NCBI GenBank assembly: GCA_021399435.1
Contig: JAJTUP010000042.1
Span: 1-64,000, forward strand
DNA from: Diaporthe sp. PMI_573
Taxonomy: Eukaryota; Ascomycota; Sordariomycetes; Diaporthales; Diaporthaceae
Direction: 5' to 3'
DNA length: 64,000 nt
Numbering within the stretch: the first letter of the stretch is position 1; each line of letters begins with the position of its first letter. The notes under the pieces were generated by a model. It was not told the origin of the DNA and did not search any database. It worked only from the letters and a program-made list of their open reading frames with translations. The position numbers and the translations under genes were made by a program. Positions 11,690-23,037 of this stretch are shown here, piece by piece.

Positions 11690-12140
11690 TTCTCGGGGCG
11701 GCCGACGCAGGTGAGAGAGGGCTAGTCGACACGAAGCATACAAAATCATAGTCCACTTCGTCTCAAGGCGTTTTGACGCTGTTGGTGGTCTCGTGTGGAC
11801 CATTGCTTGCACGGCTTTGTCTACTCTGTTCTGGTCGAGCATCTTGCCACAGAAGGATCCCGGCGGCATAGACTCATTGCAGATGGACACAGCGTCACGA
11901 CGCTCTCTTGATCATCTGTCCACGAGCACCAGCCCACGACATCCCTCACACCTGCCGACTCAGCAATGCAGGGCACCCTGGCAAGGCTGGTTGACTTCAG
12001 CGCCAGGCCCAGGTACCTGCAGGGCATTCCCTGAAAGAAGATTGGTTTGTGACTTTTGAAGCGTTGGTAAAGAGATCCCTACCCTATCTTGTCAGTTGGT
12101 AGCAACGTCAAGCACTTTGCCGCAGAAGGATCTAGTGGAG
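11690..12140 (-). pseudogene. UCH deubiquitinase relics (two pieces)
   Basis: On the minus strand, 11733-11764 translates to DEVDYDFVCFV. At DNA level these 32 nt differ from the intact UCH gene at 18570-18601 in two positions. A second piece at about 11838-11865 reads GSFCGKMLDQ, matching GSFFAKLVDQ of the intact protein, but in a different frame. A third piece at 12103-12137 reads RSFCGKVLDV and is a second copy of the same segment. The catalytic His codon (cat) has become gat (Asp) in the first piece. Frame changes, short spacing and a duplicated segment show dead copies of the gene that survives at 18.4-19.2 kb. Confidence 0.75.
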
Positions 12141-12477
12141 GATGCATTTAAATTTCAGCCTTGGCCAGTCCTCACGATTCAGCCTAGGGGATGGATTCAA
12201 AGACTGGGTGGATGGGAGAGTTGCGATGGGCTGCCCAGGCATTAGTCTAGGTTTTCATGGCAGCACGGCATTAGCAGTACGACACGGATCCACGGCCTCT
12301 CTTCTCTTCACACCAGCGTCGAACACACCTTTACACTGTGTGCCGATATGGGCTGCACTCTGAGTCCGTATGTATGGATGTGGTTGAAAGCCTCTACGTC
12401 TCCCCGCCCATAGCTTCATTTTCTTTGCAGTCGGGATGGCCCATCTGTCTTCGTGGCGCAGTAAGCTGCCGTTTCCA

Positions 12478-12500
12478 CCTGGTCCTTGGTAAGGACCAGG
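12478..12500. repeat. Perfect 10-bp inverted repeat (hairpin)
   Basis: cctggtcctt-ggt-aaggaccagg: a ten-base stem with a three-base loop. It lies about 70 bp past the stop codon of the HtrA-like gene and could form a strong hairpin in its 3' transcript. Function unknown. Confidence 0.9.
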
Positions 12501-12569
12501 TCCGTCTCGCTCACACGTCGTGGTTGGTCAAGAACATCTTGAAAGTCAGATTTAGGAGTAAACAACCTA

Positions 12570-15476
12570 TCAATTGATTTCCGATGTGGTAGTCACCCTA
12601 TTCCTCGTAATTCCCATCATCCACAGCCCCGCCGCCCCCGAGGGCCGTTCTTTCACACCTTTGAACACGTCTCTGGTGTACAAGACGCTCGGGAAATGGT
12701 CCTCCATCTTCCTAAGGCTGAGGATTTTAGTTCCATTGGGAAGCAGTACACTCATCGTGAAACCCGTCTCATCCGTGGCTTGTATGGCACTCTGAAACTC
12801 TTTCAATGTAGCAACATCCCTCCCCGCGACAGACTCGATGAACATGCCAGGCTCAATCCCGTATAGATGAGCGGGACTGCCGGTCGAGACGGATGAGATA
12901 AAGATCTTGGAACGGCAGTTTCCTTGGTTGAATTGCGCTTGAAGGGACGGTCTGTAAATGAAAGCCCCGCAGAAGTGGATGAGTTCTCGGGACTGGACCT
13001 GGTCGATGGGGACCGTGGGCACCGAGAATTCTGCCACCTCACCGTCACGGAGGACACGAACCGAGATGCAGTCGTCAGTGAAGATGTACCGGAGGTCGGA
13101 GCTCTGTACTACCACCTTGTTGTTCAAGCTCAAAATGATGTCGTCCTTGCGCAGCGGATGGGCTTCACTCTCGCCGTTCAGCGTGGCGCAGTGTGAACGC
13201 ACCTTGTCCACAACCAGCACTTGGGTTTTTTCTGAGGAATGACCCAAGACCGCGGAGACAGTCTCATCCGGCAGTTTCTTCCGCAATGCATCAGACAGCG
13301 ACATGGTCGTGACGTCGAAGTCCTGAAATCGTAGGTCGCTGAGCCGGCCTGCCTCCCAGTGCTCAAGAGCATCAGTTACCCGGCTGGCAGGGAGGAAGTC
13401 ATGTACTCCGTCCTTGTGATAGAACTGTAATCCGGCTACTGTTCCATCTTGAAACAGCACTACACCGCTACTCATATTCGAGAATGATGAGTTAAGCAGT
13501 ATGGTCTCATGGTGAAAAGCTCTGTAGTCTGCACCTCCGGCCGCGGCCGTGCGATCGCCAAGCAGCTCAACAGAAGTTTTGACCATCCTCTTCTTCTTAG
13601 TCGAATCGAAACTGGCAAAGAAAACGTGGTCGTGTTCTTTGAGGAGACTCTCACGGGAAAGGCAAGCCGGCTCCAGGTCTATTCCCTTCGGTACCGCAGT
13701 AGTGTCGTATGTGATGAAGACAAAATTGACCGCCTCGTGCATAAAGACGATGTGCGCCGGTACCTCTATCCCCGCTAGCGTAAGAATGATCTCGTCGAAC
13801 CATGTGGAGTCGTTGCGGCTCATAATGACAAGGCCATGCTTGAGGAGCACACCAGCCTCGCTGAATTCGCCGGTGTCGCAGTCATGAACGCCCACAGAGC
13901 GGTAGATTTTCAAAGGTACGATGCTGCGGAAGATTCTGTCGCCCTTCTGGCAGAAACCCTTCTTGGGCAGAGTTGTCTCAATGGGTGCCTTGATTCGGGA
14001 AAGGTTATGTCCATTCTCCTCGATGGACCAGCCCCCTCCTTGTAGAGGCTGTCTCCTCAATCCCACTGGTTGGAAGAGGTCGGTTGGGAGATAGGCCGCG
14101 GTATATGTCTTGTCTCCAGAGTCTATGGGACTTCTGTGAACGGTGCTAACGCGGCAGCCGCCCCTTCCGAGTGAGTCCAACGCTGTTGAAAGGCTGTCCA
14201 TACCCGTTATAGGCAGACCGTTGATAGACTCAAGGAGTTGATGGGGTTTGAAGACCTTACTGAGAGCTCTGCCGGTGACATAAATACTTCCAACAGGGGC
14301 CCCTCTCTCGGCGGCGGATAACCAGTCGATTTGGTGGAAGACAGCGCCAAATCGGTCCATGATATGGTTTGCGACGATGACGTGAAGATCGCCGACCCGG
14401 CACACAACCGTAATTTCATGATCGTGGCGCCAAACTCGGAAACGGACTTCCTGATTAATGCACTCATCCATGTGAGTGCTCAGTTTCCACAGATCGGTTT
14501 GCAACTTCTGGTCCGCCTCCAGAAGTATATCTCCAGCCTTGAGCTTCCCGTCTGCCGGACCTCCTTCCAATACCACACCTGCTACAATGGCGTTGGTCCT
14601 GTCTCGCCTGCGAATCTTCTCGTCCCATGTAGCTGGCAGGTGGTACCGTTTGCACTCGTGCAGGGGCAGCAAGCTCCATCCTACCTGGATTGTGCCTCGA
14701 AGAACTGTTTTGCCGGCAGCTAGGAGCTTCAGAACCCTCTGAGGATAGTGAAGGGGAACAAAGGTGTTGATGGCGGTTTCTGATCTAGCTGCCAGTAGAC
14801 CAACGGCGTGTCCCCGTATATCCAGAGCTGGACTTCCGGAACTGCCCCCCAGGGCCGAGAACGCGGCTTGGATGTGTTCGGTATTGAGAGTCCTTAAATC
14901 AGTTGGGCAATTAGTGTAGCTGATTTGGGCATCGGTATTGTTGATGAATCCTTGTCCGATACTAAGCCCACGACCATCGTGATAGCCTAGAAGACGGATG
15001 GCGACTCCAGGCTTGGCCTCTTCCGCGTCGAGAGGGATCGCACTAATACCATAAGAGCGTGCAAGCTCTGCGTCGAGCTGTACAATTGCGTAGTCATGCT
15101 CGGGGTCTGAATATACAACGCGTAGAACCTCGAGCTGGTCCAGTCAGTCCCGTCAACGTGAAGGAGGCAAGGGGTGAGGGTTGGGTGATAGTAATACCTC
15201 AATGTCACCTTCAAATATCACAACGCCTGAGAACGGGCCTGGACCAACATTGTGTCTAACAGTAAGCAGATACCCATTTTCTTCATCGACGTAGAAGCCA
15301 GTACCGTCACCAGTCAATGGCGAGAGTACGTCAAAGTGGTGCGTGTGGCAGACTTTCAAGCGAGCTACACTCTTGCGGGCTTTCTTGATGACGGCGTGCC
15401 ATGCTTCGGCCTCGCCGATAAGGTCGTTCTTGGGGGTTCTGTCCGCCATGGATGTCGTGGAACTTTCAGAAGTCAT
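12570..15476 (-). CDS. HtrA/NMA111-like serine protease with PDZ modules
   Basis: Predicted two exons (15476-15198 and 15134-12570) joined in phase by a 63-nt intron (GTATTA...CCAG) give about 947 residues, close to the size of fungal NMA111, a nuclear pro-apoptotic HtrA-family protease. The chymotrypsin-fold triad is visible: His75 in LLTVRHNVG, Asp107 in DPEHDYAIVQLD (just after the intron) and Ser192 in GGSSGSPAL. The sequence RGTIQVGWSLLPLHECKRY and the following PDZ-like segment (GVVLEGGPADGKLKAGDILLE, GS..YVTGRALSKVF) follow the NMA111 order of protease, PDZ, degenerate protease, PDZ; a second PDZ-like block (GSPAHLYGIEPGMFIESV) is near the C-terminus. Start: the ATG at 15476 (MTSESSTTSM) is preferred; an open frame extends upstream to 15557. 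It is divergent from canonical NMA111 and sits in an accessory block, so it is probably a paralogue. It shares its 5' region with the ankyrin gene. Confidence 0.88.
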
Positions 15477-16385
15477 TTTTAAAGGCCTGTGAGTATGTCT
15501 ACCATCAGAGAACAGGAGAGAAAGGACTGATTCCCAGTATTTATACTTTAAATCCATAAAGTTTCAAGCCCGTGCATCGTCGCCAGAGGGCAAGATATGT
15601 TTATTCTCGCCCGTACCGTCAATATAAAATCAACAAATCTCGCACCCCCCCTCCTTTACCCTCCCGCGCGTAAGCGGTGTGATCTTTTCGTGAACAGGGG
15701 AGCATGGGCAGGACCGGTGAGTCACCAATGCAACGAAGCGTTGGCAGTCTCAGAAGTAGTGAACGCCGAGGACCCCCGAGAGAATCCTTCTGTGGTAAGT
15801 TGTTCGGCACGCAAGGCCCTGGAATCAGCTTTGCGCTCACCGGGACTGGTTCCGATTCCCTTCAAGCGTGAGGCCGGCCTCACTTACCCCCTGATGGTGC
15901 GCAGCCCGTCCCGCGATAGGAAAGACTCTGAAAACCCATGTCCCTGCTACGCGCCCAAACGAATCAAATATATCCCTGTCTGAATGCACATAAAACTTGC
16001 TCGAGAAGAAAACCCGCATGATGTGGGTGCAATGGTGGCTGCATCCCAGGTTGCCTATTGTCACTGCACTACAATGAGGCGTGGATCCACAGTACCGCCT
16101 GCAGGGGTTTGGTTCTTGGGTACTTACCTAGGCATCCTGTAGGTAGAATGGGAACCTAGGTGCTGCGCCGTTAATCTCCGCATGCCAAAGCGTCTGCTCG
16201 CGCATTAGTGGGTGCCACTCCTATTGAGGAGTGCCCTCCTCCCATGGGACCGGGCCACGCGTATTCCCCGGCACAACTCCTCATTTTTTTTTCATCCCCA
16301 GCGTCGAAGAGTCTCAACAGCATATTCTCCATCAAGAACCGGGTGTTGTAATTTTCCGAACACATTATATGTACACTGTACTGAT
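15477..16385. promoter_or_regulatory. Shared upstream region, HtrA-like and ankyrin genes
   Basis: About 0.9 kb separates the two divergent start codons. It contains a TATA-like tatttatactttaa at 15538-15551 on the protease side and a pyrimidine-rich ctcattttttttcatcccc about 100 bp before the ankyrin start. No convincing coding frame is seen. The ctaggtaccta-type words near 16128 and 16155 recur at about 26180 and 62090. Confidence 0.4.
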
Positions 16386-18351
16386 ATGGGTTGCACTCTC
16401 AGCCATGTCGTGGGGGAAAGAGCTGCAGTCATCAATGACATCTTGGAAGATGAAACAGTAAGTTCTGAATCCTGAAGCATTGACCAAAGCGCTGATCATA
16501 GCAGGTGATCAGAAAGCTGTCAACTTACAGCTCATCGCTGTCAGAAAAGTCCCGACACAACCTGCTATTACTTGCGGAAGGGCGTCCAAAGGGGTCCGCA
16601 ACGGCGGGGTTTTCCTCATCTGATGTGGCCAGGGAGGCAGGTTATTTTGACTCACTGGACCGTAAGGACCTTAGAGTGTTCTTGCACCTCAAACCAACGC
16701 ATGTCAACGTTGACCAGGGCCTTCAAGGCGACTTCGATTGCTGGAAGAGAGAGCCCATGACTTTCTTTGAGGGTCTTGATGTTGAAGCTGACGGGGACGC
16801 CAAGGCCTATCTCATCAGGCAAAACGAGAATGCTCGGCTCCTGAAGTTGGAAAGCCATAGTCCAAAATCCCACATCAGATTGAAAAGTCGCATCAGATCG
16901 AGATTCTTCAAGGCCTTTTTCCATGAGGCTGAAGGGATCTGCCACAGCTCCGGCTTTGGAGAGCTGGAGGAAGATACCGGGAGAGGCTGGGCCAGTCGAG
17001 GTCGCAATTATAACTATATGAGACGGCGCTTGGGAATAGGTTGCCTTTTCCTGCTACCTATTACTGTTGGTGATACTGTGTAAGTTTTAGCCAGTTCCAG
17101 TTGGTCGCGCCTTTCTAATGTCTACAGTTGGGAGGAGCGGTTGTCAGTCAAAGGCGAGGAGCGCGAATCGGTAGTAGACATTCTGAAAAAGTTTGACATC
17201 AAACAAAAGAGCGATGACATTAAGGCTGAAGATCTGGGAAGCGCCATATTGACACAACTTCTAAGACCCCTGAAATGCGGTTTTGCTGCGCCAACATCAA
17301 CATCGACCACCTCCATTGGTGACGCGGGATGGAGCTTGGCTCTAGTTGGTGCACGACTGGACATGCAATCCGAACAAGTCTACTATCGGTTTCCATTTAT
17401 TTGCGACTACGATTCGCCCATTTTCATATGCGCACAGAATGGTGATATAGAGGGAATGAGGTATCTGTGGCGGTCAGGCAGCGCGTCTATCGATGTGGTC
17501 GATCCATATGGTCTTGGAATACTCTACTATTCCACCTACTACTGCTGGCGCAACCGCGGTATAGAGGCCTCTTTCGCCACATTTAGAGCATTGGTTCATA
17601 CTGGTGCCGACATTGGGTGGATTGATGATGTCCAAAGGCATGTGCCCTCTCTTCCCGGTACCAGAAGGTTGACTAACTGGCCCGAAGCACCCCAGTAGAT
17701 ACAATGATCGATCTTATCTTGGTGGAGTCGGCCATGAGAGGTCAATATTCCGAGCCGTTCCTAAGCGAGCTGAGTGTGCTCTTCGGGATGCCCTGTAATG
17801 ATATGTGGACGACATACATATCCTCCAGAGGGTTCACGGACTTGCATAATGTCTTGCTCAGGATCGATACACAGAAGCCGTTAGAAGTGTATCTTACTGA
17901 ACAAGTCGCAAAGAACCAGGATCCCGCCATCCTTGACGCCAGAGACCTCACTGGTAGGACAGCGCTCGATTGGGCCGTCGAGCACGGCTGGCTGTGTGCA
18001 GCGAGGGCCCTGGTTCTCCATGGAGCCGATGTCAACCAGAGGAGAGAACGCGGTCTATCTATGCTTCATCTCGCCCTAGCTGGACCGATGTCTGAAGATC
18101 CGTGTGGGTCATTCTTGGGGATTGTGAATATGCTACTTGCGATGGGGGCTGACGCCAACGCGACTGACGATGAGGGGTGGACTCCGTTGCATATAGCGGC
18201 ATCATGGGGTTCAAATTCGGCTGTCAACCTCTTACGACAACTTTCTGGCGATCACTTGCTCACGTACCATCACGAGACTGTTGATCAGCTGGCTCAGAAG
18301 AACTTGGATGGACAGCGCTTGACCAAATCTATTATGGCTGGACCGCTCTAG
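16386..18351 (+). CDS. Ankyrin-repeat protein with MGCTLS N-terminus
   Basis: Predicted four exons (16386-16457, 16505-17079, 17128-17657, 17696-18351) join in phase to about 610 residues. Introns: GTAAGT...GCAG (47 nt), GTAAGT...ACAG (48 nt) and a very short GTACCA...CTAAC...CCAG (38 nt). The protein begins MGCTLSHVVGERAAV. Gly2 plus Ser6 fits the N-myristoylation consensus and Cys3 is a palmitoylation candidate, exactly as at the start of Galpha-i/o subunits, so membrane attachment is likely. The middle 390 residues match nothing I know. The C-terminal third has ankyrin repeats (GRTALDWAVEHGWLCAARAL, LHGADVN, GWTPLHIAASWG). If the 38-nt intron is not removed, the product ends at 17698 before the best repeats. 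The gene is tail to tail with the UCH gene, whose stop is 20 bp away. Confidence 0.8.
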
Positions 18352-18370
18352 CGCCCGTGGCATACCTCCC

Positions 18371-19154
18371 TCATGGACTTTGAGCCGTGTTTACCAGGGC
18401 CATGAGTCCAAACGTACAGTTGCCCTGTTCGCGTTCAATGTACTCGCGAACAACACTTAATCCACCTGAAGCTAGCATGTCTTCTTCGGGTTCAAGCACC
18501 AGACCTCTATCAATAGGGCCTTTCCGGTCACCATCCAGTTCGTATAAATGCCCGCTTCTGTGAGACTGAACGAAGCACACAAAATGATAGTCCACTTCGT
18601 CCTCTGCGCTTTCTGGCACCTTTGAATTCCCTTGAACCGCAACCTGCCTGTACACGCGCTCAAGTTCGACCGAGTTCTCAAGGTACGAGGATCGCTGGTG
18701 CGGCAACAGGGAAGAGCACTGGTCGACCAATTTCGCAAAGAATGATCCATGGCCTTTACGCATGTTAGCGAGTGACCCATTTGAACATATAGCACGAGTC
18801 CCGCTCACCGACTAGATCCCGCGCTGGCCCGTTGCTGAGAGCATGGAGAATGCTGTAGAGTCCACATGCATTGTTAATGGTTTGCATAAACCACATAATG
18901 TCATCCTTATCTCTACCACCTTCGGAATCGCTGCGTGTTGCATCTTCGCGCGCCCGCTCCTCCTCGTATCTGTCAGTAGTAGGAAAGACCAGAATCAAGG
19001 CGAGGGCTGGGTGGGGTAGCAGGTCTGGATCGTCCAGTGACACGACATCTTGGAACTCGAGACAATCAGAGGTGCCAAGACAGCGGATGAGTCTATTGAA
19101 TACGTCCGGGTTTGACTCAAGCGGGAGAAAATGTTTGGCGTATGAGGTAGACAT
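18371..19154 (-). CDS. Ubiquitin C-terminal hydrolase (UCH, peptidase C12)
   Basis: Two predicted exons (19154-18809 and 18753-18371) joined over a GTGAGC...GCTAAC...AAAG intron give 242 residues, close to YUH1/UCH-L3 (about 230-236). It is a cysteine protease that removes small adducts from the ubiquitin C-terminus. The catalytic set is complete: oxyanion Gln91 and nucleophile Cys97 in MQTINNACGLYSILHAL, His172 in DEVDYHFVCFV and Asp189 in YELDGDRKGP. The N-terminal block FLPLESNPDVFNRLI is typical, as is FGLMAL near the end. The start at MSTSYAKHFLPLE is chosen because it places the domain near residue 8; the frame is open upstream to 19232. The residues between 62 and 85 form an acidic/Arg insert. 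It is convergent with the ankyrin gene, and relics of a second copy lie about 7 kb away. Confidence 0.92.
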
Positions 19155-20750
19155 GTTCGATGCGTGCATCATCACACCGAGTCTGCCTTGTCGGCTGGCG
19201 ACAACATTTAGCCATTCCCCGCAGAGCCGCAAGCGTCACAAGATCTCAACCCCACTCCTGCCGTTGGAGACAGCTGGCGGATGCGATGCAGGCAGGGGCT
19301 TTCGGCGCTAAAGTCGAAACCTGTAGGGGTTCACGACGCTATTCTCGAAACTCCCCGATTCGGAACGACGCTATTCTCGAAGGCGTCTCCTCGAAGGCCG
19401 TTGGGATGCTCGGAATATATGCACATGCCCGCGTTTGCTCTCACGCAACAAATCGTTACAAGCGCTTCCAAATCTTAACAAAGCTGACGCCGCAGACGCA
19501 CAGGCCTAATCCTTCGCGACTTGCCAGACTGAGGACGGGCTACCTGCTCTTCCACCTGGACCTGCATGTGTCTGGACCTCGATCTCGACCTTGACCTGAA
19601 CCACACCCGTACCATTCCAAGTTGTGGCCTCGCCGATCCCCTCCTTCATGGCGACCTTTATTGCGGTTAATCAGCATTCAAGGCCTGTTTGGAATGAATA
19701 TGTGGTTGCATACCGTACCGGCCACGACAAACTTAGTTTCGTGCCTGTCGGGAGTGGACGATCTCATCTGGGGCCCACTGGTCTTCTTTGAGCTACTCAT
19801 GATGGCGATGTCTCCTTGCGTTCATAAGAGGAAAGGATGTATGAGGTTTTCCAGAGATTGACTAGACCTTGGCTCAGTACAAACCAGAGATGGTCAGGAT
19901 ATACACCAGATTCAGCATGCCGGGCACACCTTCAGCTTTTGAATCTAAATCGGGTAGCTCCTAGGACCAGAGGTGACGAGTACGTCCATGGTGCATCCTA
20001 CCCTCCCTCATCAGCCTACGGTATTGTGAAATTTACATATTTGTGATCTTCGATCCCTGTCATCTATGCAGCTGCAGGAACATGAAATCAGCACACTACT
20101 GGGCTTTGGAGTCATTGGGGACGCATTCCAGGCATTTACCTTTGGCCATCGATGAGGCAAGAAGCCTCGAAAGGTATAGTGTCCAAGTGCCAATCCCGAC
20201 ATGTCTTGAGTGAGGGTGTGGCCGCGGTCACTAAATGTATATATATCTGCTGCAATTTGCTGCATCTCGTGTCTTGCAATAGACCAAGGCATCACATTGA
20301 TCATCTAGTATTATACTTCAATCATACAACTCCGGCTTGCAGGCAACGCAATATCCTCTCCAGTAGCATGGGTGATTATCCTAATACCAAAAAAGAGGGT
20401 GATGACGGAGTGTCCTCTGGGGGGCAAGGCAGTGGTAGCGGCAGCACAGGCTCCATGGATGCAATCGGAGGAGGTTCAGGGCAAGGGACAGTGCCACGAT
20501 AATGTAAGAGCATGCTATCCTGTCATGTGGATGTAGCTGATAGAGCCAAGTCGGCATTTTGTTTCTCCGAGAGCCGGACATCCCACAGGGGTGATTAGCG
20601 GGATCTTACTGGGCGGAGTCAATGCCGGATTTCCAGCATTGAATGTAACACCCGGAAGCCTTCTTCAAGGGAAAAATGACTCAATACCATCGGCAGGGCA
20701 ATGAGGGTATCTAAGTTAGCATTATATCCTCTCAAATTCAACTTTCAGGC
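19155..20750. other. Intergenic, no firm gene
   Basis: Holds a 16-bp direct repeat (acgacgctattctcga at 19333-19348 and 19365-19380) and a plus-strand frame at 20368-20502 that starts MGDYPNTKKEG and is Gly/Ser-rich. That frame ends in taa just before a GTAAGA donor-like site, so it could be a short leader exon of the next gene only if spliced earlier. I cannot support it as a gene. Confidence 0.4.
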
Positions 20751-21334
20751 ATGTCACCGACACGCATCGAAGGGAGCCCTAAACTTGAAGCGGCCATTCG
20801 TGAGCTTCGTTCGATTATCAAGCAGGAAGATTTCATTACTATCAAATTTGAAAAGGACGAGTCTGGCCAAGAGAAGATTCTGGATGTATCTAAGTTGATC
20901 GAGAACACTATTTACAACGACGCTGTCCAACAGATCGGCCAAGAGGTCGTGAATCAAAGCGTATGTACGGCCGCTTCAAATAAGCCAATACTGCTGACCA
21001 AACACAGAAGACATTAGTCCGGGAAAGATGGCCAAATGACGAGATAAGGTGGCGCGCCAATGTCATCCGTCATAGGTATGGCTCTATAGCGGGCTATTTG
21101 AGTGCCCTACTCCCCATCAGCCAGGATGCCAGTGCAGAGCGAACCCAAGTCGTGTTCCATTCAGCACGTCGCGACCAACAAAGTCAGCGGCCTTCGGTGG
21201 TGACCGTCACAGGGAAGTCGGAGATATATCTTTTTGACGAAAGTACCAGTGTCTGTGTGTACAGGGGAGAGCTCACCTATGTACTGGTACGATTTGACAA
21301 CAAGATGCATGGGCAGCAGACCGAAGACAATTGA
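20751..21334 (+). CDS. Hypothetical protein, two exons
   Basis: Exons 20751-20960 and 21008-21334 join in phase across a GTATGT...CTGAC...ACAG intron to give 178 residues. The N-terminal part is helical and charged (MSPTRIEGSPKLEAAIRELR, then KFEKDESGQEKILDVSKLIE). The second exon is basic-aromatic (ERWPNDEIRWRANVIRHRYG). I recognise no domain, signal peptide or membrane segment. The good intron and the codon-like composition argue for a real gene. It is convergent with the minus-strand gene at 21.3-23.0 kb, with only 10 bp between the stops. Confidence 0.6.
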
Positions 21335-21343
21335 GATTTGTTT

Positions 21344-22986
21344 CTATTCACCGATGATACCATCCAAGGAGCCCAGCCCGAAGGCGTTAGCTGATCCAAA
21401 GTCAATACCATCCATGTTTGCTGTCCCATTGATATCGAAACTTGGCCAGTCTGCTTCCCATGCAACGGCGCCTAAAATAGAGCCGGCACTATCAAACGTC
21501 GCAGGATCCCCCGGGGAGTTCGTGCCCGGCTGCGAGGTTCCCGAGTCGGGGCCCTGTGTCTGCTGTGCCGGATGTGCCTGACGTGCCGGGTGTGTCTGAT
21601 GTGCCTTAATCCAACACGCATCCACAAGGGCAAAGTCGACCTTCATTAGGAGCTGTTCCCTGCCTGAGCTACCTGTCCACTGAGGCTTCAGGTCCAAAAC
21701 GGCGAGGTTGGGAAAGGCCAAGTCACGGCAGGCATCCTGAAAATTGTACGCCGACTCCCCACCGGACCGACTCTTCACCAGAGCGACCCAGACAGGCGTA
21801 TTGGGTATTTCGTACGATGGCGGAGGTATTTGCAGCTCCCCTCGTAACGCTTGGGCAGCCCGATCGACGAACTCCTCGCGGATCGCAACACTCTCACGTG
21901 ATATTTCGGTAAGACGGGCTTTAACCTCTTGGGTTGAGTCAGCAGTGGTCCCAAGAAGATGTCCATTTCACTTACCGGCGAGGACGCCAAAAAGGGCCGT
22001 GGCAACCGCTCCCTCGGTGTCGAGCAGTTGGTTTACGATCGAGTTAATGATGCATATCGCCTTGGCTGCGTTCGTGCTTTGGCCCACCTTACCCTTCCCA
22101 TGATTGACAAAGTCCATGCAGCCCTCGAAGTACCAGCAGTCCCAAGAATCGCTTTTGGTACCCTTGGCCAGGCTCTCCTTGTGGAACTCCTTTGAAAGAT
22201 CATTAAGCACCTGTCTTGTGTCTGCCTCCTCATATCGTGATAGAATCGCCTGAATACCGGATAGCTCTGTTGCTATAGATTTCTTCTTCTTCAGACGATC
22301 TTGTCCTTTTACTATTCTATAGACAAATCTGTCGACCATCTCCTTGCATGACTTGCGTTCTTGTGGTTTTCGCCTTTTCGAATCCCGCTCAGTAGTTCCG
22401 AGCGGGCTCGGAAGCTCAGAGCTGATGACATTGCTCGATACGGTGGACGTGTCATTGTGACTTCGTTTTCTCGGTAGAGCCGAGAACTGAGGCTTTTTGG
22501 AACGGACATCTTGTGTTATTGCCCGGCGGGTACTGTTTGAGTTGAATGATGTATTGTGCTGGCAGCAAATGGCATCCGGTTGTTCCCGGGCGATATTAGT
22601 GCTGAGGCGGGAAAATCAGTTTGAGGCCAGGCGTGGAAACGAGGTACCTACCAGCTGGCGTCAAAGGTCCACTGAACAGGGACAATGGCGTCGTAGATCT
22701 TCTGGATCTGATCGTAGAGTTGACCGTCTCTGAAGGTGGGCTGACACGAAGTGACGTGACAAAATGGTCGAAATCCATAATTGGCCGTGCCTTCGAGACG
22801 GAAAGGGGTGATGTCGATACGAACAGAAGCACAGCATTCGTTATGCTTCACTGAGAAACAGATGCTAGTGGCCTTCTCCGTGTGTAACCTCGGAATCGGT
22901 CGTCTGACTTTGAGTGCCTGTGTGATCTCGAGATCGGATATAAAGAACCCGTCCCCCTCAGGAGAGATTGGGGCCACGTCTGCCAT
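21344..22986 (-). CDS. Hypothetical multi-exon protein with NLS
   Basis: Three coding blocks are visible. Block 1 (22986 to about 22660) starts MADVAPISPEGDGFFISDLE and ends at a GTAGGT donor. Block 2 (about 22505-21976) contains a bipartite basic segment KRRKPQERKSCKE that could be a nuclear localisation signal, then helical sequence up to ALFGVLAGK and a GTAAGT donor. Block 3 (about 21928-21344) begins VKARLTEISRESVAIREEF and has an Ala/His/Gln-rich linker (HQTHPARQAHPAQQTQ) and a Gly/Asp-rich tail. No family is recognised. The Gly/Asp-rich tail and the NLS would fit a nuclear regulatory protein, but this is a guess. Confidence 0.55.
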
Positions 22987-23037
22987 TTCTCCTAGTCCTC
23001 TTGCTCACTCCTCCAGAGACAAAGGTTCTCGTTGGTG

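Noticed and set aside
16120..16170. Recurring CCTAGG-type words (also near 26180 and 62090) as possible transposon ends
   Set aside because: They are short, occur as loose palindromes without duplicated flanks and are common simple words in fungal genomes.
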